Part shown: positions 18,747 through 26,451 of the stretch, piece by piece | Numbering within the stretch: position 1 is the stretch's first letter | Layout of the letters: every line of letters begins with the position of its first letter | Made by a program: the position numbers and the translations under genes | NCBI RefSeq assembly: GCF_011064285.1 | Contig: NZ_CP049331.1 | Coordinates: forward strand, 310,001 to 374,000 | DNA from: Vibrio ziniensis | GTDB lineage: Bacteria; Pseudomonadota; Gammaproteobacteria; Enterobacterales; Vibrionaceae | Reading direction: 5' to 3' | Length of the DNA: 64,000 nucleotides | The notes under the pieces: model-generated | Databases searched by the model: none | What the model was told of the DNA's origin: nothing | What the model saw: only the letters and a program-made list of their open reading frames with translations

Positions 18747-20192
18747 ATGAATAGTGCAGTTCAAGCAGAGCTTCTAGAGCTCGGTATCGAAGGTTACCTG
18801 AATCAACACCAACACAAATCGCTACTTAGATTCCTAACTTGTGGCTCAGTAGACGATGGTAAAAGTACTTTGATTGGTCGTCTGCTACACGACTCAAAGC
18901 AAATTTATGAAGATCAACTTGCGGCGGTTCACTCTGACAGCCAGCGTGTTGGTACTACAGGCTCTCGTCCTGACCTTGCTTTGCTGGTGGATGGTCTGCA
19001 AGCAGAACGTGAACAAGGGATCACCATTGATGTGGCTTATCGTTATTTCTCAACGCAGAAGCGCAAGTTCATCATTGCAGATACACCGGGACACGAGCAA
19101 TACACTCGCAACATGGCAACGGGCGCTTCGACCTGTGATTTGGCAGTTATCTTGATTGATGCGCGTAAAAGCGTTTTGGATCAGACTCGTCGTCACTCGT
19201 TTATCTCTAACCTATTGGGCTTGAAACATTTCATTGTTGCAGTCAACAAGATGGATTTAGTGGATTACTCACAAGAGCGTTTTGAAGAGATTCGCGCAGA
19301 ATATCTGGAGTTTTCTAAGCACCTGCAAGGTGAAACTGACATTCAAATTATCCCTATCTCAGCTTTGGAAGGTGATAACGTTGTTGAGAAAGGTGAAAAC
19401 CTCAACTGGCATAAAGGTCCGTCTCTGCTTGAGTTACTGGAAAGCGTGGATATTGACCATGAGAAAGGCAGCGGTGAGTTCCGCTTCCCTGTGCAGTATG
19501 TAAACCGTCCAAATCTTGATTTTCGTGGTTTCGCGGGCACTATTTCATCGGGTTCAGTCAGTGTTGGTGACAAAATTAAAGCGTTACCGTCAGGAAAAAC
19601 TTCTACAGTTAAACGTATTGTTACTTTCGATGGTGATTTGGATACGGCACAAGCTGGTTTAGCGGTAACTTTAACTCTGGCTGATGAAATTGATATCAGT
19701 CGCGGTGATCTTATCGTACTTGAGAATGCTCAAATTGAATCAACCAACCACCTACTTGCCGATGTGGTGTGGATGACTGAGCAGCCTCTAAAAGCCGGTC
19801 GTGAATACGATATTAAGATTGCAGGTAAGAAGAGCATTGGACAGATCACGACGATTCGTCATCAGTACAATATCAATAACTTGTCTACTTTTCAGACTGA
19901 AGAACTACCGCTAAACGGTATTGGTTTATGTGAATGGACGTTTAACGCACCGATTGCTCTCGATAAGTATCTCGATTGTGCAGATACCGGCGGTTTCATT
20001 GTGATTGACCGTCTGACTAACGTTACTGTTGGTGCTGGGCTGGTTCGTGACAGATTGATTCGTGACAGTTTGCAAAACGTAGCACAACAGCAAGGTGAGT
20101 TTTCGGCGTTTGAAGTAGAGCTCAATGCATTGATTCGCAAGCATTTCCCGCATTGGGATGCGAAAGATCTTAGCCAACTGCTAAAGTCTTAA
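18747..20192 (+). CDS. cysN: Sulfate adenylyltransferase subunit 1 (GTPase)
   Basis: CysN is the regulatory GTPase of ATP sulfurylase and belongs to the EF-Tu/EF-1alpha group. The 481-residue protein carries G1 (GSVDDGKST), G3 ([12 protein letters not shown]) and G4 (NKMD) motifs, followed by the two beta-barrel domains. It is the stand-alone form, not fused to the APS kinase, which is encoded next as cysC. TCTAAGGAAATAG supplies the ribosome-binding site. Confidence 0.97.
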   Translation: MNSAVQAELLELGIEGYLNQHQHKSLLRFLTCGSVDDGKSTLIGRLLHDSKQIYEDQLAAVHSDSQRVGTTGSRPDLALLVDGLQAEREQGITIDVAYRYFSTQKRKFIIADTPGHEQYTRNMATGASTCDLAVILIDARKSVLDQTRRHSFISNLLGLKHFIVAVNKMDLVDYSQERFEEIRAEYLEFSKHLQGETDIQIIPISALEGDNVVEKGENLNWHKGPSLLELLESVDIDHEKGSGEFRFPVQYVNRPNLDFRGFAGTISSGSVSVGDKIKALPSGKTSTVKRIVTFDGDLDTAQAGLAVTLTLADEIDISRGDLIVLENAQIESTNHLLADVVWMTEQPLKAGREYDIKIAGKKSIGQITTIRHQYNINNLSTFQTEELPLNGIGLCEWTFNAPIALDKYLDCADTGGFIVIDRLTNVTVGAGLVRDRLIRDSLQNVAQQQGEFSAFEVELNALIRKHFPHWDAKDLSQLLKS

Positions 20193-20217
20193 ATGTCAGA
20201 TGAAAAAGGAAAATGTC

Positions 20218-20838
20218 ATGGATTCTGCATCAAGTGTGAAAGACGAGAACGTCGTTTGGCATCAACACGCTGTAGATAAAAGCCTGCGTGCAGAATTGAA
20301 ACAGCAAAAGCCTGCCGTACTTTGGTTCACTGGGCTTTCCGGTGCAGGCAAATCAACCATTGCAGGCGCACTTGAAACGCGCCTTGCTCAGTTGGGTTAT
20401 CACACCTATTTACTGGATGGTGATAATGTTCGCCATGGTTTGTGTTCTGATCTCGGATTTTCGGAGCAAGATCGGCGTGAGAACATTCGTCGTATCGGTG
20501 AACTGGCAAAGCTAATGGCGGATGCAGGACTTATCGTTCTGACGGCATTTATCTCTCCTCACAGAGTTGAACGTCAAATGGTGCGTGATTTATTGCTGCA
20601 GAGTGAATTTGTTGAGGTGTATGTGAATACCTCGCTTGAAGTATGTGAACAGCGCGACCCTAAAGGACTGTACAAGAAGGCTCGTGCTGGAGAAATTGCC
20701 AATTTCACAGGGATAGATTCTGCTTATGAAGCGCCTCTAGCACCTGAAATTGATTTACCTGCGGGTGAAGAGAGTATCGATACTCTGGTTGATTTGTGTA
20801 TTGCCGAAATGGCAAAGCGCAAAATCATATTTCAATAG
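20218..20838 (+). CDS. cysC: Adenylylsulfate kinase
   Basis: CysC phosphorylates APS to 3'-phosphoadenosine 5'-phosphosulfate (PAPS), the substrate of the sulfate-reduction branch. The 206-residue protein has Walker A (GLSGAGKST), the APS site [26 protein letters not shown], and the lid [22 protein letters not shown]. The ATG at 20218 is preferred: AAGGA lies seven bases before it, whereas the in-frame ATG at 20200 has none. cysC directly follows cysN and is closed by a strong terminator. Confidence 0.96.
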   Translation: MDSASSVKDENVVWHQHAVDKSLRAELKQQKPAVLWFTGLSGAGKSTIAGALETRLAQLGYHTYLLDGDNVRHGLCSDLGFSEQDRRENIRRIGELAKLMADAGLIVLTAFISPHRVERQMVRDLLLQSEFVEVYVNTSLEVCEQRDPKGLYKKARAGEIANFTGIDSAYEAPLAPEIDLPAGEESIDTLVDLCIAEMAKRKIIFQ

Positions 20839-20852
20839 ATGTCCGCAATAAC

Positions 20853-20883
20853 AAAAAAGTCAGGCCTTTCGCCTGACTTTTTT
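20853..20883 (+). terminator. Terminator of the cobA-cysDNC unit
   Basis: AAAAAAGTCAGGC and GCCTGACTTTTTT form a perfect 13-base stem around CTTTC, 14 bases past the cysC stop. The IS200-like element begins only a few bases further on. Confidence 0.93.
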
Positions 20884-20953
20884 ATTGTATAGAGAAAACC
20901 CCCAGCTAGGCTGGGGGTTCCGTAAAGCTTACAGCTATAAATCAGTTATATAA

Positions 20954-21022
20954 CCCCTTTCAATTTGATAAAAACGTCTTGTGGTCTGGCAACTACAAGA
21001 GTTAATTAAGAATTGAAAGGGG
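20954..21022 (+). promoter_or_regulatory. RBS-sequestering stem in the tnpA leader
   Basis: CCCCTTTCAATT (20954-20965) is perfectly complementary to AATTGAAAGGGG (21011-21022), which contains the tnpA ribosome-binding site six bases before the ATG. In IS200 of Salmonella a comparable leader structure represses transposase translation. The same role is inferred here. Confidence 0.7.
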
Positions 21023-21028
21023 GTCCCA

Positions 21029-21490
21029 ATGGGGGACGAAAAGAGCTTAGCGCACACGCGCTGGAACTGTAAATACCACATAGTCTTTGCACCGAAATAT
21101 AGAAGACAAGTGTTCTACGGAGAAAAACGTAGAGCAATAGGTGAAATATTGAGGAAACTATGTGAATGGAAAAATGTGAACATTCTTGAAGCGGAATGTT
21201 GCTCGGATCATATCCACATGCTTTTAGAAATACCGCCCAAAATGAGTGTTTCAGCGTTTATGGGGTATTTGAAAGGTAAAAGTAGCCTAATGCTTTATGA
21301 ACGATTCGGGGATTTGAAGTTTAAATATCGGAATCGTGAGTTTTGGTGCCGAGGTTATTATGTAGATACGGTAGGTAAGAATACGAGCAAGATACAGAAT
21401 TACATAAAGCACCAACTAGAGCAGGATAAAATGGGAGAGCAATTGTCGCTCCCGTATTCAGGTAGCCCGTTTGCGGGCCGCAGGAAATAG
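21029..21490 (+). CDS. tnpA: IS200-family transposase TnpA (HUH tyrosine transposase)
   Basis: TnpA is a small single-strand DNA transposase that cuts and joins the subterminal hairpin ends. The 153-residue product shows the N-terminal CKYHIVFAPKYRRQVF, the HUH metal motif as His61-Ile-His63 (CSDHIHMLLEIPP), and the catalytic tyrosine in QNYIKHQ (about Tyr125). All key residues are present, so the copy looks active. Its start lies right after a sequestered ribosome-binding site. Confidence 0.93.
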   Translation: MGDEKSLAHTRWNCKYHIVFAPKYRRQVFYGEKRRAIGEILRKLCEWKNVNILEAECCSDHIHMLLEIPPKMSVSAFMGYLKGKSSLMLYERFGDLKFKYRNREFWCRGYYVDTVGKNTSKIQNYIKHQLEQDKMGEQLSLPYSGSPFAGRRK

Positions 21491-21596
21491 TCATATGCAA
21501 ATGTCAGATCACTACGCGCCTGCTAGGGCGCTGCCAGTAGGAGAGCCTTATAGGCGCATATGAAAAACCACCGGCTATGCCGGTGGATACTTTTTT

Positions 21597-22493
21597 TTAT
21601 ACCGTGTGATGTATAGAACTTTTCACGTCGGTATGCACAGTAAATTTCTGGCTTAGCATAGCGACTATCTGATCGTAATACTGCGAATTGGGTTTGTGCC
21701 CAAGTAAGCGACACAGTTCGTTACCTGTTGGGGTAAAGCGGTAGTAGAGCAGCTTCACACCTTTAGTCGATGCCTGTAAAGACAAGTTAGTACCTTGATA
21801 GGTAAGTAACAGTGGTGGGTCTAGCTCAATCTCACCGGATTCCAACTCAGTTGCGTGTACCAGTCCGAGTTCAATCAGCACCAGTAAACTTGAATAGGGC
21901 AGTTGGTGGTTACCAATATTGATGGTTGTGACTGAGTCTCTTTTGCTGAGACTGAATACTCCACTTGGCATTTTCATACCAAATAGAAGCTTTAAGCTCG
22001 AATCTGTACCAAAACTGCAAGCCAACGCCGCTGCACGTTGAAGAATCTGCGCCTCTTTAGGCGCCATATCTTTGAGGATTTTTAGTGCCTTCATTGAGGT
22101 GAAACCAGGATTGGTGGTTTCACGTTTAAGCACTTGCGCCCAGAGACGTTGCATTGAAGAGTTGTGAATATCCTGCGCCATTTCGAAAAAACGGTACAGC
22201 CAGTCTTGATCCGGATCGCCAGCGGTTTCATTTCTGCAAGAAACATGAGCCAGTTTTACTATTTGCTCTAGGTTCTTTTGTTTTTGCGCTTTGATCTCTT
22301 GCTCACGCTTTAAAGCTCGCTCTAAAGGTGTCTTTTGCGGAGGGATCTTATGTAGCAAAGCATCAACACCATGTTGCTGAGCGATAGCATAGATACGGCT
22401 AGCGCTATCTTTAACATAGTGGGATTTACTCTCTTGGCTGTTTTCCGCGGTTGCTTCGTGCTCAATCACAACAGGTTGTTTCTGTTCGGCCAT
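21597..22493 (-). CDS. TIGR03899-family protein, function unknown
   Basis: The 298-residue protein resembles the TIGR03899 family of Vibrio and Shewanella, for which no function is established. Its middle (about 95-165) is predicted helical with DQDWLYRFFEMAQDIHNSSMQRLWAQVLKRE. The C-terminal part is beta-rich and ends with a TPTGNELCRLLGHKPNSQYYDQIVAML helix. There is no signal peptide or membrane helix. The ATG at 22493 is chosen because AGGA lies close before it; an upstream start at 22520 has only a poor ribosome-binding site. The stop codon sits exactly at the right edge of the IS200-like element, so the last residues could have been altered by the insertion. Confidence 0.7.
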   Translation of the reverse strand: MAEQKQPVVIEHEATAENSQESKSHYVKDSASRIYAIAQQHGVDALLHKIPPQKTPLERALKREQEIKAQKQKNLEQIVKLAHVSCRNETAGDPDQDWLYRFFEMAQDIHNSSMQRLWAQVLKRETTNPGFTSMKALKILKDMAPKEAQILQRAAALACSFGTDSSLKLLFGMKMPSGVFSLSKRDSVTTINIGNHQLPYSSLLVLIELGLVHATELESGEIELDPPLLLTYQGTNLSLQASTKGVKLLYYRFTPTGNELCRLLGHKPNSQYYDQIVAMLSQKFTVHTDVKSSIHHTV

Positions 22494-22643
22494 GGGGTTC
22501 CTGAGGCTGCTTGCAGACATGAAATAAAATGTACCCCGTAATACTAGAGTCGGCTAGTGAAACTATTGAATAATGTGCAGAAATTTGCGCTATCATAAAT
22601 GATAATAAGTTGTTAAAATTGTTATAGTGTTTGTGAGGTGCTT

Positions 22644-22748
22644 ATGAAGTATTGGAAAGATAATAGATTTAAAAAGCACCTGTCTACAGCTTTACTCTTT
22701 GCGGTATATCTATCGGTGTTAGGATATTTATCAACCTATATTTCTTAG
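22644..22748 (+). CDS. Predicted 34-residue single-pass membrane protein
   Basis: An ATG five bases after GAGGTG opens 34 codons: a basic N-terminus (MKYWKDNRFKKH) followed by one hydrophobic helix at about 13-32 (STALLFAVYLSVLGYLSTY). A self-standing terminator follows 10 bases after the stop. The positive-inside rule puts the N-terminus in the cytosol. I recognise no family. It stands alone between divergent and convergent neighbours, the pattern of a real small-protein gene. Upstream lies AATTGTTATAGT, identical to the left half of the Zur box at 26365, and an AT-rich Fur-like stretch; neither is a full operator. Confidence 0.6.
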   Translation: MKYWKDNRFKKHLSTALLFAVYLSVLGYLSTYIS

Positions 22749-22757
22749 AGTTTAGCT

Positions 22758-22783
22758 ATTAAGCAGGTGCTTAATTTTTTTAA
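22758..22783 (+). terminator. Terminator after the 34-codon gene
   Basis: ATTAAGC and GCTTAAT pair around AGGT and are followed by a run of seven T. It also lies next to the stop of the facing DUF3299 gene at 22790. Confidence 0.75.
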
Positions 22784-22789
22784 CAATTT

Positions 22790-23290
22790 TCACATGTCGT
22801 CGTATTCGGTAATTTCTGTACCTTCAATGACGTAGCCCGTGTCTGCCAGTTCAAGACTCATAGATTCAGTCTTTAGTGTTCCTATCACGTAGACCACATC
22901 CCAAAGTTGCTGGATTGGTGCTCCTTGTGGGAATTTCACGTAAATAATTTGGTTTGGCGGCGGCGGCGGTACATGAATACAGGCGCCAAAGTAAGGAACC
23001 AACAAAAATTCTGTGACTGTGTTTTCATCGCCTTCCAAAGGGATAACAAAGCCCGGAATTTTTACCGTGCTGCCATTTAACTCAGGGCGAACCGCCCCTA
23101 GCTGAGACTGCTGCGCCGGAGCCTCACCATCATGATTCGCCGCTGGCATACCTTGCTGATTGAACTGGTTGCGCTCACTTTCTGGCACCAAGTCAATCCA
23201 ATCTAAAGTTAGAACATCCTCAGCGCTTTGAGCTGTCGCTGTAAAAGCTGGTAGCAGTACCAGAATAAAACTTAAAAGCAGTTGTTTCAT
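22790..23290 (-). CDS. DUF3299-family exported protein of the zinc (zrg) cluster
   Basis: The 166-residue protein has a cleavable signal peptide (MKQLLLSFILVLLPAFTATAQS) and a compact DUF3299-type domain: LDWIDLVPESERNQF, KIPGFVIPLEGDENTVTEFLLVPYFGACIHVPPPPPNQIIYVKF. The CIHVPPPPPNQ motif, with a lone Cys and His, is the most striking feature. It is the last gene of a leftward cluster with a MacB-type ABC pair and ZrgA. It starts 13 bases after the permease stop, so it probably works in the periplasm with that transporter. In V. cholerae the corresponding cluster is reported as a second zinc-uptake system. Confidence 0.82.
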   Translation of the reverse strand: MKQLLLSFILVLLPAFTATAQSAEDVLTLDWIDLVPESERNQFNQQGMPAANHDGEAPAQQSQLGAVRPELNGSTVKIPGFVIPLEGDENTVTEFLLVPYFGACIHVPPPPPNQIIYVKFPQGAPIQQLWDVVYVIGTLKTESMSLELADTGYVIEGTEITEYDDM

Positions 23291-23303
23291 ATTTGTTCCT
23301 ACA

Positions 23304-24563
23304 CTAGAGCCTGATCGTCATACCATCACTGAGTGACTGTCTGTAAGCTCTGATTGCTGGAATAAACCCAATTAAGATGCCAGCACTCTGCACATAAGCA
23401 AGAAGCTGCCATTCGTAGCGGGTAATTCCATTGAGTTCGATCTGAATACCGTATTGGCTTTCAATCAATGGCGCGGCGATACCCAGCAAGCCATATAAAC
23501 CGACAAGACCAACAGTAATTCCGAGCAAAGTTAAGACACTTGCTTCACTGACTAGCAGGGAGAATACATGTTTTGGCCTTGCGCCCATAGCTCTTAGTAT
23601 CGACATTTCACGTCTGCGCTCTTGCAAGCTGGTTAACAGGCTGCTGAGCATCCCAAGTAAGCCTGCGACGACAACGAAAATCGATACCGCCATCAACGCC
23701 TGCTCAGCCACTGACATCATGCCCCATAACTCGTGTAATGCGACACCCGGCATAATCGCGCTAAGTGGTTCTTTTCTATATTCATTAATTTGTCTTTGCA
23801 GTGCAAAAGTTTGAATTTTGGATTTTAATCCGATCATCATTGCTGTGATCTGTTTAGGGTCAAAATCACGATTTTTTAATTCTGCTTGAGTTGGTGAATG
23901 ACCTAAATGTGCACCAGATTCCCAACCAACATGGATCGCTTCAATGGCTTGCAGAGAAACGTGCACAGTTTTGTCTACAGGAGTGCCGGTTGGCGCAAGA
24001 ATGCCTACCACTTTAAAAGGCAAGTTGTCGTGACGGCTGAAACCGACATCACTGATGCCGTGAGCGATAATAATTTCACTGCCGATGTGATAACCCAGTT
24101 TCTTGGCAACATCAGAGCCCAAAACCGTCTCAAATAAGCCTTTAAATTCTTTACCTTGAGTAAAAGTGAGTGGTTGCTTACTTCCATAACGGAAGTGTTC
24201 AAAATAACTCTGGTTAGTTCCCATAACTCGGAAACCTTTGTGCGAGTCTCCCAATGAAATAGGAATCGCCCACTTAACGGATTTATGATGACTAAATTCT
24301 TGGTAGCTTTTCCAGTCAATATTGTTGGTGGCGTTGCCAATGCGAAATACTGAGTAGAGCAGTAAGTTCACCTGACCAGAACGACCACCGACGATAAGAT
24401 CGGTTCCTGATACGGTATTGGCGAAACTGCTTTTTGCCTGCGTACGAATACGTTCAACACCCATCAGGAGAATAACGGAAATAGCCACCGTCATAATGGT
24501 TAGCAGAGCTGTGGTTTTACGATTAAGTAAACTTTTCCACGCTAAACTGGCGATCACTTTCAT
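23304..24563 (-). CDS. FtsX/MacB-type ABC permease of the zinc (zrg) cluster
   Basis: The 419-residue permease has one helix at about 18-36, a large periplasmic domain (about 40-285), then helices at about 290-312, 338-365 and 387-407. This is the four-helix topology of MacB, LolC/E and FtsX. The cytosolic coupling motif SLQERRREMSILRAMGARPKHVF precedes the third helix. It overlaps the upstream ATPase gene by four bases (ATGA). Transporters of this fold usually move lipids, peptides or force across the envelope rather than import ions, so a zinc-uptake role, reported genetically for V. cholerae, is mechanistically unusual. Confidence 0.87.
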   Translation of the reverse strand: MKVIASLAWKSLLNRKTTALLTIMTVAISVILLMGVERIRTQAKSSFANTVSGTDLIVGGRSGQVNLLLYSVFRIGNATNNIDWKSYQEFSHHKSVKWAIPISLGDSHKGFRVMGTNQSYFEHFRYGSKQPLTFTQGKEFKGLFETVLGSDVAKKLGYHIGSEIIIAHGISDVGFSRHDNLPFKVVGILAPTGTPVDKTVHVSLQAIEAIHVGWESGAHLGHSPTQAELKNRDFDPKQITAMMIGLKSKIQTFALQRQINEYRKEPLSAIMPGVALHELWGMMSVAEQALMAVSIFVVVAGLLGMLSSLLTSLQERRREMSILRAMGARPKHVFSLLVSEASVLTLLGITVGLVGLYGLLGIAAPLIESQYGIQIELNGITRYEWQLLAYVQSAGILIGFIPAIRAYRQSLSDGMTIRL

Positions 24564-25279
24564 TGTTGGCCTCCTGCTCGGTTGAGTGTTGGCAGGTGTA
24601 TGACTCGCTCAAAGAGACTTTCTAGCGTTGGATCGTGGCTAACAAACACCAACGTGGATCCAACTCGGTCAGCTTCATCCATTAATAGTTCAATGAAAGC
24701 GCTACGATTATCGTAATCGAGAGCGGAAGTTGGCTCGTCTGCGATAACAATCTTGGGTTCACCGATTAATGCTCGCGCTGCGGCAACGCGTTGCTGCTGA
24801 CCGATGCTGAGGTCTATCACTGGCTTTGCGCGCACAGATTTCGGCAAATGCAGTTTATCTAAAAGTTCATGGGCTCTTGCGGTGAGAGAGCCTACGACAT
24901 TGTTTTTGCGCTGATTGGAAAACTGGCAAGGAAGAACAATGTTTTCTATCACTGAGAGATATGGTAATAAATTGAATTGCTGGAAAATATAGCCAATATT
25001 GTCAGCGCGAAAACCATCTCTTTGACTGGAAGAAAGGCGAGTTAGGTTACTACCCAGTAGCTGTACTTCACCTTGAGTCGCTGCATTTATCCCTGTCAGC
25101 AAGCTGAGCAGGGTAGATTTCCCGCAGCCACTTGGACCTTTAATAAACACATGTTCATTGGTCATTACGCTTAACTGCTTGATATCAAGCGTTGCACTAT
25201 CGCTGTTGGGCCATTGAAAGATAACGTTATTAAGTTCGATCACCGGACGGTTTGAATCGAATTGATTACTGGACATCAC
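24560..25279 (-). CDS. ABC transporter ATP-binding protein of the zinc (zrg) cluster
   Basis: The 239-residue ATPase is of the LolD/MacB type. Walker A is GPSGCGKS (about 48-55), followed by the Q-loop YIFQQFNLLPYLSV, a signature in the unusual form LSIGQQQRVAAARAL (Ile in place of the second Gly of LSGGQ), Walker B IVIADEPTSALD, and the switch His in FVSHD. It overlaps the permease gene by four bases, so the two are co-translated. A terminator-like hairpin separates it from zrgA upstream. Confidence 0.92.
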   Translation of the reverse strand: MMSSNQFDSNRPVIELNNVIFQWPNSDSATLDIKQLSVMTNEHVFIKGPSGCGKSTLLSLLTGINAATQGEVQLLGSNLTRLSSSQRDGFRADNIGYIFQQFNLLPYLSVIENIVLPCQFSNQRKNNVVGSLTARAHELLDKLHLPKSVRAKPVIDLSIGQQQRVAAARALIGEPKIVIADEPTSALDYDNRSAFIELLMDEADRVGSTLVFVSHDPTLESLFERVIHLPTLNRAGGQQ

Positions 25280-25290
25280 TGCTCCCTATG

Positions 25291-25322
25291 AAAAATGGGT
25301 AAGTGGTTGCTTACCCATTTTT
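25291..25322 (-). terminator. Attenuator-like hairpin between zrgA and the ABC genes
   Basis: AAAAATGGGTAAG and CTTACCCATTTTT form a perfect 13-base stem around a six-base loop, with a T-run in both directions. Inside an otherwise single operon this probably makes partial termination, so that zrgA is expressed more strongly than the ATPase and permease. Confidence 0.75.
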
Positions 25323-25342
25323 TCAAGCTTACAAACGAATTT

Positions 25343-25984
25343 TTACAAAGAAATGATGGCATTGCTTGGTTTTAATTCCAGCGCGGTTTGCACTTTGTCT
25401 GTCAGCAAATTCACGTCGATTTCTTGAGTTGCAGGGAACAAGCTAAACCATTGAATTTCAATTTTGTTCAGTTTAGCGATGTCATCACAATGGAAGCTGT
25501 ACTGCACAGTGAATGAACCATGTGAACTGCCTTCTTCATGCTCGTGACCTTCGTGCGAATCATGGTCATGTTTTGCGTGGTCATCATGGTCTTTATGGTC
25601 ATGGTCAGCATGATCGTCGTGTCCTTCGTGGTCATGATCCTCATGCTCTTCGTGTTCTCCACCCAAATTGTGCTTAACGTTGGTACTTTCAATATGGCAT
25701 TTCGCAGCTGGTGACAAAGCAAAGACAGCGTCAGCTTTACCCAAAGTTTCTAACGCTTTAGCAAGAACAGCGTTTTGCTCGTCATTTTCAGGAGCATGCT
25801 CAAACCCTACGACATCTGCACCCGGTGCTGTGATTTCCATCAACAGATCGTGCCCATCCTGAGCAATATTCAATTCAACATGACCATGTACATGGGCTTC
25901 ATGTTGACGAAACTCTTCTTGAGCAAAAGCGCTAGTGGTCAATGCTGTTGTGATGCTAAGCGCTAATAGTGGTTTGTTAAACAT
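25343..25984 (-). CDS. zrgA: ZrgA-like periplasmic zinc-binding protein (DUF2796)
   Basis: The 213-residue protein has a signal peptide (cleavage near TSAFA/Q), a conserved start of the mature chain (HEAHVHGHVELNIAQDG), and a low-complexity His/Asp/Glu segment at about 105-155 with 17 histidines. A C-terminal domain with one more Cys (SFHCDDIAKL) follows. His-rich loops of this kind collect zinc in ZnuA proteins. The DUF2796 family is linked to zinc uptake as ZrgA in V. cholerae. The ATG at 25984 has GGAG six bases upstream; an in-frame TTG four codons earlier is less likely. The Zur box at 26365 supports zinc control. Confidence 0.9.
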   Translation of the reverse strand: MFNKPLLALSITTALTTSAFAQEEFRQHEAHVHGHVELNIAQDGHDLLMEITAPGADVVGFEHAPENDEQNAVLAKALETLGKADAVFALSPAAKCHIESTNVKHNLGGEHEEHEDHDHEGHDDHADHDHKDHDDHAKHDHDSHEGHEHEEGSSHGSFTVQYSFHCDDIAKLNKIEIQWFSLFPATQEIDVNLLTDKVQTALELKPSNAIISL

Positions 25985-26043
25985 TAGAAACTCCAAAATA
26001 AAAAATAGTAAATTCAGTGGTAAATAGGTTTAAACGTGAATGA

Positions 26044-26340
26044 TTACTCTGGAGTTGGTGGTGAACGTGCAAGATAAGCCAGATACAACGTTGAAATACG
26101 AAATATCTGAGTGGCAGGTTCAAGGTAGTTGTGAGATATCCAAATGGGTAACTCAGGAAGATGCTGCGCTAAAGCATGGCTTGCACAGGAAAAGAGTTGG
26201 CAATGATGTTCACTGTGATGGGGTGGAGATGTATCTAATTGATGCTCAATAAATGCAATATTTAGCCATATCATCAATAAGATAGCCGGAATAGCGACTA
26301 CCTTAGCGTTAATACGTAATGAGTGAAGGCTAGAGAACAT
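26044..26340 (-). CDS. Small His/Cys-rich membrane protein (DUF2607-like), first gene of the zinc cluster
   Basis: A 98-residue protein with one hydrophobic helix at about 12-30 (AKVVAIPAILLMIWLNIAF), then a short segment crowded with possible metal ligands: His33, HHSEHHCQLFSC (about 41-52), His55 and His60. I place it tentatively in DUF2607, known from Vibrio next to ZrgA. It is the gene nearest the Zur box, hence the promoter-proximal member. The start is uncertain: the ATG at 26340 is used, but an in-frame TTG at 26358 would add six residues and neither has a good ribosome-binding site. A zinc-sensing or chaperone role is only an inference. Confidence 0.65.
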   Translation of the reverse strand: MFSSLHSLRINAKVVAIPAILLMIWLNIAFIEHQLDTSPPHHSEHHCQLFSCASHALAQHLPELPIWISHNYLEPATQIFRISTLYLAYLARSPPTPE

Positions 26341-26364
26341 TGATATCACAGGGTTCAAATAAAG

Positions 26365-26385
26365 AATTGTTATAGTATAACAATT
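26365..26385 (-). promoter_or_regulatory. Zur box controlling the zinc cluster
   Basis: A perfect 21-base palindrome centred on G26375, with core TTGTTATAGTATAACAA. It matches the known enterobacterial Zur consensus GTTATAnTATAAC in every fixed position. It lies just upstream of the first gene of the leftward DUF2607-zrgA-ABC-DUF3299 cluster, so zinc-loaded Zur should repress it. Confidence 0.9.
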
Positions 26386-26406
26386 AAAAAATCAGGCAAG
26401 TGATGA

Positions 26407-26437
26407 TTGAGGTAAGAATGAAAATCTTCTCACCTCA
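26407..26437. other. Inverted repeat between ytfJ and the zinc cluster
   Basis: TTGAGGTAAGAA and TTCTCACCTCAA pair with one G-T-type mismatch around TGAAAATC. It lies 15 bases past the ytfJ stop but has no T-run, so it is a doubtful terminator, perhaps an RNA 3'-end stabiliser. Confidence 0.45.
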
Positions 26438-26451
26438 ATGTGACAACGAAA

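Larger units (their letters stand above)
20890..21596 (+). mobile_element. IS200-type insertion sequence (IS200/IS605 family)
   Basis: About 707 bases, the usual IS200 length. Near the left end AACCCCCAGC (20897-20906) pairs with GCTGGGGGTT (20910-20919). Near the right end CCACCGGC (21568-21575) pairs with GCCGGTGG (21579-21586). Such subterminal hairpins, recognised by the HUH transposase, replace terminal inverted repeats in this family, and no target duplication is expected. There is only tnpA and no tnpB. The exact tips are uncertain by several bases because T-rich sequence flanks both sides. Confidence 0.85.

Noticed and set aside
26040..26252. 70-codon rightward frame opposite the DUF2607-like gene
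   Set aside because: It is antisense to a gene with coherent membrane and His/Cys-rich features next to a Zur box, and has no ribosome-binding site.
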